64,000 nt of DNA from Chrysomallon squamiferum (Eukaryota > Mollusca > Gastropoda > Neomphalida > Peltospiridae), in NCBI GenBank assembly GCA_012295275.1, contig CM022670.1, forward strand, positions 1,576,501 to 1,640,500, in the 5' to 3' direction. The notes beneath the pieces are model-generated. The model did not search any database. It was not told the DNA's origin and saw nothing but the letters and a program-made list of their open reading frames with translations. This document shows positions 61,819 to 64,000 of this stretch, in pieces. Numbering within the stretch: the stretch's first letter is position 1; every line of letters starts with the position of its first letter. The position numbers and the translations under genes are program-made.

Positions 61819-63847
61819 ATTCAGGTAAACCTGTTTATTTTTCCAGATTCTAGCAGCAGTCCTAGCCCAGTGCTGTCAGATCAGCCTGGCCCACTCAGTA
61901 GAAGTGTGAAACTGCGAGTCTCACGAACATGTAAATACTTTCTCTTTCAGTCTCCACTGAATGGCTAGCCTTTGAGGCTTTCTTGTGTTGCTGTGCTGTT
62001 TTCTGCATGTTAAAACAAAATATATATAATATATATTTATATATATATATAGGCTGGGGCTCACTTGCATAGATAGTAGTTTCGCTAATCACAAACGTAC
62101 CTTTTCTACTTTCATCTGCTCTTAACTGTGATTTTTAAATTTCTTTTTTTATCGTTCTAAATTTTAAGAAAAAGGTTTGTTAAAATGACCTTAATTCAGT
62201 TATGTTTAAGAATGATAAGCTAATAATTTCATAAATTTGTGACATATCATTTAAAGGTTTAAAGAACTTGATGTCTGGATGGAAAATGTTTGTGTATCAA
62301 TTATTAAGAATGTTTAAATTTAAAAAAAAATTAAAAAATTAATGTTTATAATTACTGTATACATTGTTGAGTTAATATAGTATTCCAGGTAGATAATACA
62401 GTTTTTAATTTATTAAATTGTAATTGGCTTATTAATCACTCAGGTTTTCTGATTATGATTTTTATATATTTTCAGAATGAATATTAATGCTGAACTTCAA
62501 ATGTTTATTACATAGTTGTTTTCACTAAGAACATCTAATAGTCATTTCCATAAGCAGTTATTTCATTGACTTAGCAATAAAATCAATATCATCAGATCAT
62601 AGTGATTTAAAACTAATAATTAAAAAATAAAAATAATCATAAACAATCAACTACAACAATAAAAACATTGTCCTTATTTATTCAAAATATTGGTAACAAA
62701 GATGAAGAATGTCTTCTTGGAATGATAATATTAAAGAAAATTCATTAAAGAATAATTGATTGGCAGAAAATTGTTTATAAAATTCAGCTTAATAAGACAG
62801 CATGGTTTTTCTTTTTTGTTTGATGTTAGTTTTTTTTTGTGGTGTAGAAAGAATTACATTATAGTTTTACATTGAGTACCTAATACTGATGATTGAAAAA
62901 AATATGTGTGGTATTATATTCAGAATAACTACCTGTGCTTTGTACACCTGTTGTTTCAACTAATTAATTAATTATCCTCTAAATCCTTAAAATATAAAAA
63001 TATTTCTAGAACCCGATTCTTCTAACAATTTAACATTTGTATATTTCTGTATATATATATATATATATATATTTATAAAAGTTCTTAACATATTTATTAT
63101 CTGATAAAATGTAATGTGAAAATTAAAAACATTTATTTTATTTTTATTAAAATGTTTCAATAAATTTTAAATTTTTGTAATTTCTGTTTTGTTTTGTTCA
63201 TTGATTTATAAGCAGGGTAACATTACTCTTGGTTTTTATGGAGTTATATATTTAAAATATACTATAATTTCTTCTTTGTTTCAATGTTTTTCTGTCAAAA
63301 TGTTATACTTGTTTCATTAAATGCATGCTATTTTTCTTGTGTTTTAAAAAAATTTGTTCAGACATTTTAAAAGATATATGAATTAAAATGAAATTTTGTA
63401 TTTAATTTTTATTTTCTTTGTATTTATACAATAATTGGAAATTTATAGACATTGACTACTTTTACCAAAATTAAAACACCCATTAAAATAGAAAAATGTT
63501 CATATTTTTAAGCTTGTAACTTAATTAATGTAATGAAAAATTTGTTTTATATTTAAATTTAGAAAATGTATAGTCATGCACCTGCCTTTTTTTCAGCTTT
63601 ATTTTTGAAATGTGTTCTACTGTGTTATAAATGTTGTTATATTTTGTAATTCGTTTTTCTTTTTGGATTATAATTTTCTTTTATTATTGTTATCTTTTAA
63701 TTAAATATTTTCTGTTCAGGAAAAATGTATTAATATAGCTGTTTTTAATTTTTTTTTTTTTACAGGGTTTCTAAAATCCAATAAGAAGAAAAAAGAAAAA
63801 CTGAAGAAAAAAAAGAAAGACAAAGATGACAAAGATAGTGAATCAGT
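53950..63847 (+). CDS. FCHO2: FCHO1/FCHO2-type F-BAR endocytic protein, 5' part (13 exons)
   Basis: FCHO proteins bind and bend PI(4,5)P2 membranes through an F-BAR dimer, and recruit Eps15 and AP2 at the start of clathrin-coated pit formation. The exons are 53950-53976, 55109-55200, 55579-55653, 56266-56407, 56691-56762, 57091-57171, 57599-57623, 57873-57952, 58252-58350, 58470-58566, 59224-59331, 61847-61930 and 63766-63847, about 355 codons with all phases compatible. Residues 1-265 form the [32 protein letters not shown], then [20 protein letters not shown]. The linker starts [13 protein letters not shown] and carries a polybasic stretch ([18 protein letters not shown]). The C-terminal mu-homology domain must lie beyond 64000. 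Invertebrates usually have one FCHO gene, so the symbol stands for the FCHO1/2 group. Confidence 0.93.
55109..55200 (+). CDS. FCHO2: FCHO exon 2
   Basis: Acceptor TTTTTAG, donor AAAG|GTATGT, 92 nt. Encodes [20 protein letters not shown] and [10 protein letters not shown]. Confidence 0.96.
55579..55653 (+). CDS. FCHO2: FCHO exon 3
   Basis: Acceptor TTCTAG, donor GTGGG|GTGAGT, 75 nt. Encodes [20 protein letters not shown] and SSHV. Confidence 0.95.
56266..56407 (+). CDS. FCHO2: FCHO exon 4
   Basis: Acceptor GTTTAG, donor ACA|GTGAGT, 142 nt. Encodes [20 protein letters not shown] and [14 protein letters not shown]. Confidence 0.96.
56691..56762 (+). CDS. FCHO2: FCHO exon 5
   Basis: Acceptor TTTCAG, donor AAA|GTAAAA, 24 codons. 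Encodes [20 protein letters not shown] and AVHK. Confidence 0.93.
57091..57171 (+). CDS. FCHO2: FCHO exon 6
   Basis: Acceptor TTCTAAG, donor AAG|GTCAGA, 27 codons. Encodes [20 protein letters not shown], matching human KENYNAKCVEQERLK. Confidence 0.95.
57355..57446. repeat. (AAT)n microsatellite
   Basis: About 30 perfect AAT units in the FCHO intron between exons 6 and 7. Confidence 0.95.
57599..57623 (+). CDS. FCHO2: FCHO exon 7 (25 nt)
   Basis: Acceptor TTTCAG, donor GCAA|GTAAGT. Encodes AEAKYKKA. It is needed for phase between exons 6 and 8. Confidence 0.87.
57873..57952 (+). CDS. FCHO2: FCHO exon 8
   Basis: Acceptor TTTCAG, donor TGT|GTATGT, 80 nt. Encodes [20 protein letters not shown] and MTNSCC. 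Confidence 0.94.
58252..58350 (+). CDS. FCHO2: FCHO exon 9
   Basis: Acceptor TAACAG, donor CAG|GTAATT, 33 codons. Encodes [20 protein letters not shown] then [13 protein letters not shown], the last long F-BAR helix. Confidence 0.95.
58470..58566 (+). CDS. FCHO2: FCHO exon 10
   Basis: Acceptor TTCCAG, donor CCAG|GTAGGT, 97 nt. Encodes [20 protein letters not shown] then [12 protein letters not shown]; human has VESLIQKFAESKGTGKERP here. Confidence 0.95.
59224..59331 (+). CDS. FCHO2: FCHO exon 11 (start of linker)
   Basis: Acceptor TTCTAG, donor CAAG|GTACAT, 108 nt. Encodes [20 protein letters not shown], then [16 protein letters not shown], a Ser/Pro linker. Confidence 0.9.
60470..60513. 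repeat. (TAA)n microsatellite
   Basis: About 14 TAA units in FCHO intron 11. Confidence 0.9.
60914..60931 (+). CDS. Candidate 18-nt alternative FCHO microexon
   Basis: AACCTCATCTTTCAG, then 18 nt, then GTAATG. It fits phase 1 to phase 1 between exons 11 and 12 and would insert DAALFI without shifting the frame. The preceding 70 bp are unusually complex for this intron and contain TGC motifs such as favour neural microexon inclusion in other animals. Not tested. Confidence 0.45.
   Translation: MPHSS
61574..61655. repeat. (AAAT)n followed by a poly-A run
   Basis: Nine to ten AAAT units, TATAT, then about 36 A residues. It could be the tail of a lost retroposed element; no body is recognisable. 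Confidence 0.85.
61847..61930 (+). CDS. FCHO2: FCHO exon 12 (84 nt, symmetric, possibly a cassette)
   Basis: Acceptor TTCCAG, donor ACAT|GTAAAT. Encodes [20 protein letters not shown] and KLRVSRT. It begins and ends in phase 1, so skipping keeps the frame. Ser-rich linker with possible phosphorylation sites. Confidence 0.85.
61931..63765. other. FCHO intron 12
   Basis: AT-rich without recognised exons or elements. Short (TA)n runs lie at 62020-62051 and 63053-63070. Confidence 0.6.
63766..63847 (+). CDS. FCHO2: FCHO exon 13, polybasic linker
   Basis: Acceptor TTTACAG, 82 nt. Encodes [20 protein letters not shown], then DKDSES, donor TCAGT|GTAATT. It aligns with human IIKKEKDAESVE, supporting splicing onward rather than use of the TAA at 63849. 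Confidence 0.8.
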
Positions 63848-64000
63848 GTAATTATCTTCAATTTCCATTCTGAAATTTAACTGGATATTATTTTTTAAAT
63901 AATATTTTAGAATACTATACAGACATTTAGTAATAGATCTAAATGTAAAAATTGTTAAATATGACAAAACTTAAGATATTCAAGATTTAAAAAAAATTTT

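Larger units (their letters stand above)
59332..61846. other. FCHO intron 11 (apart from the candidate microexon)
   Basis: AT-rich, with homopolymer runs, a (TAA)n at 60470-60513, an AAAT/poly-A tract at 61574-61655 and poly-T at 61780-61810. Only 60840-60960 stands out as complex. Confidence 0.6.

Overview
This is a window of eukaryotic nuclear DNA from an animal. It is strongly AT-rich, every gene is split by GT-AG introns of about 0.1 to 12 kb, and the introns are crowded with trinucleotide microsatellites, minisatellites and decayed mobile elements. A scattered AAGGGAGRTAACT-type motif, which I remember as common in mollusc genomes, the lophotrochozoan look of the proteins and a degraded tRNA-type SINE suggest a mollusc. 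That placement is an inference. Nothing bacterial or organellar is present.

Three protein-coding genes were assembled exon by exon by checking splice sites and reading phase. (1) Positions 1-4967, plus strand: the last 11 coding exons of the exosome RNA helicase MTR4 (MTREX/SKIV2L2), covering the KOW/arch part and the C-terminal DSHCT domain and ending at a natural stop. (2) Positions 9329-33439, minus strand: a complete 19-exon SLC4A11-like transporter. Its exon lengths sum to 2481 nt (826 codons plus stop), with every exon phase consistent. Two more start-codon exons farther upstream (44368-44527 and 48319-48370) end in the same phase and can also join exon 2, so the gene appears to have three alternative N-termini and to span about 39 kb. 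(3) Positions 53950-63847, plus strand: the first 13 exons (about 355 codons) of an FCHO1/FCHO2-type F-BAR endocytic protein, running off the right end. An 18-nt candidate microexon lies inside it. MTR4 and SLC4A11 are tail to tail; SLC4A11 and FCHO are head to head.

Between and inside the genes: 4968-9328 is AT-rich 3' UTR and intergenic sequence. The SLC4A11 introns hold a minisatellite built from the end of exon 9 including its splice donor, another that includes the end of exon 18, a roughly 280-bp (TAA)n tract next to exon 3, an 830-bp TTTA-rich tract, a SINE remnant, a 346-bp tandem duplication, a 2.4-kb minisatellite of 32/37-bp units and a LINE ORF2 C-terminal remnant. A 798-bp DNA transposon with terminal inverted repeats and a candidate 9-bp target duplication sits at 51060-51857. 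Promoter-like motifs lie at 53.17 kb and just before the FCHO start codon. The three genes are not an operon and show no evident shared pathway: nuclear RNA surveillance, membrane transport and clathrin-mediated endocytosis.

No wholly new system was found. The most notable points are the phase-matched alternative first exons, the exon-derived minisatellites that multiply splice-donor-like sequences, and the candidate FCHO microexon.
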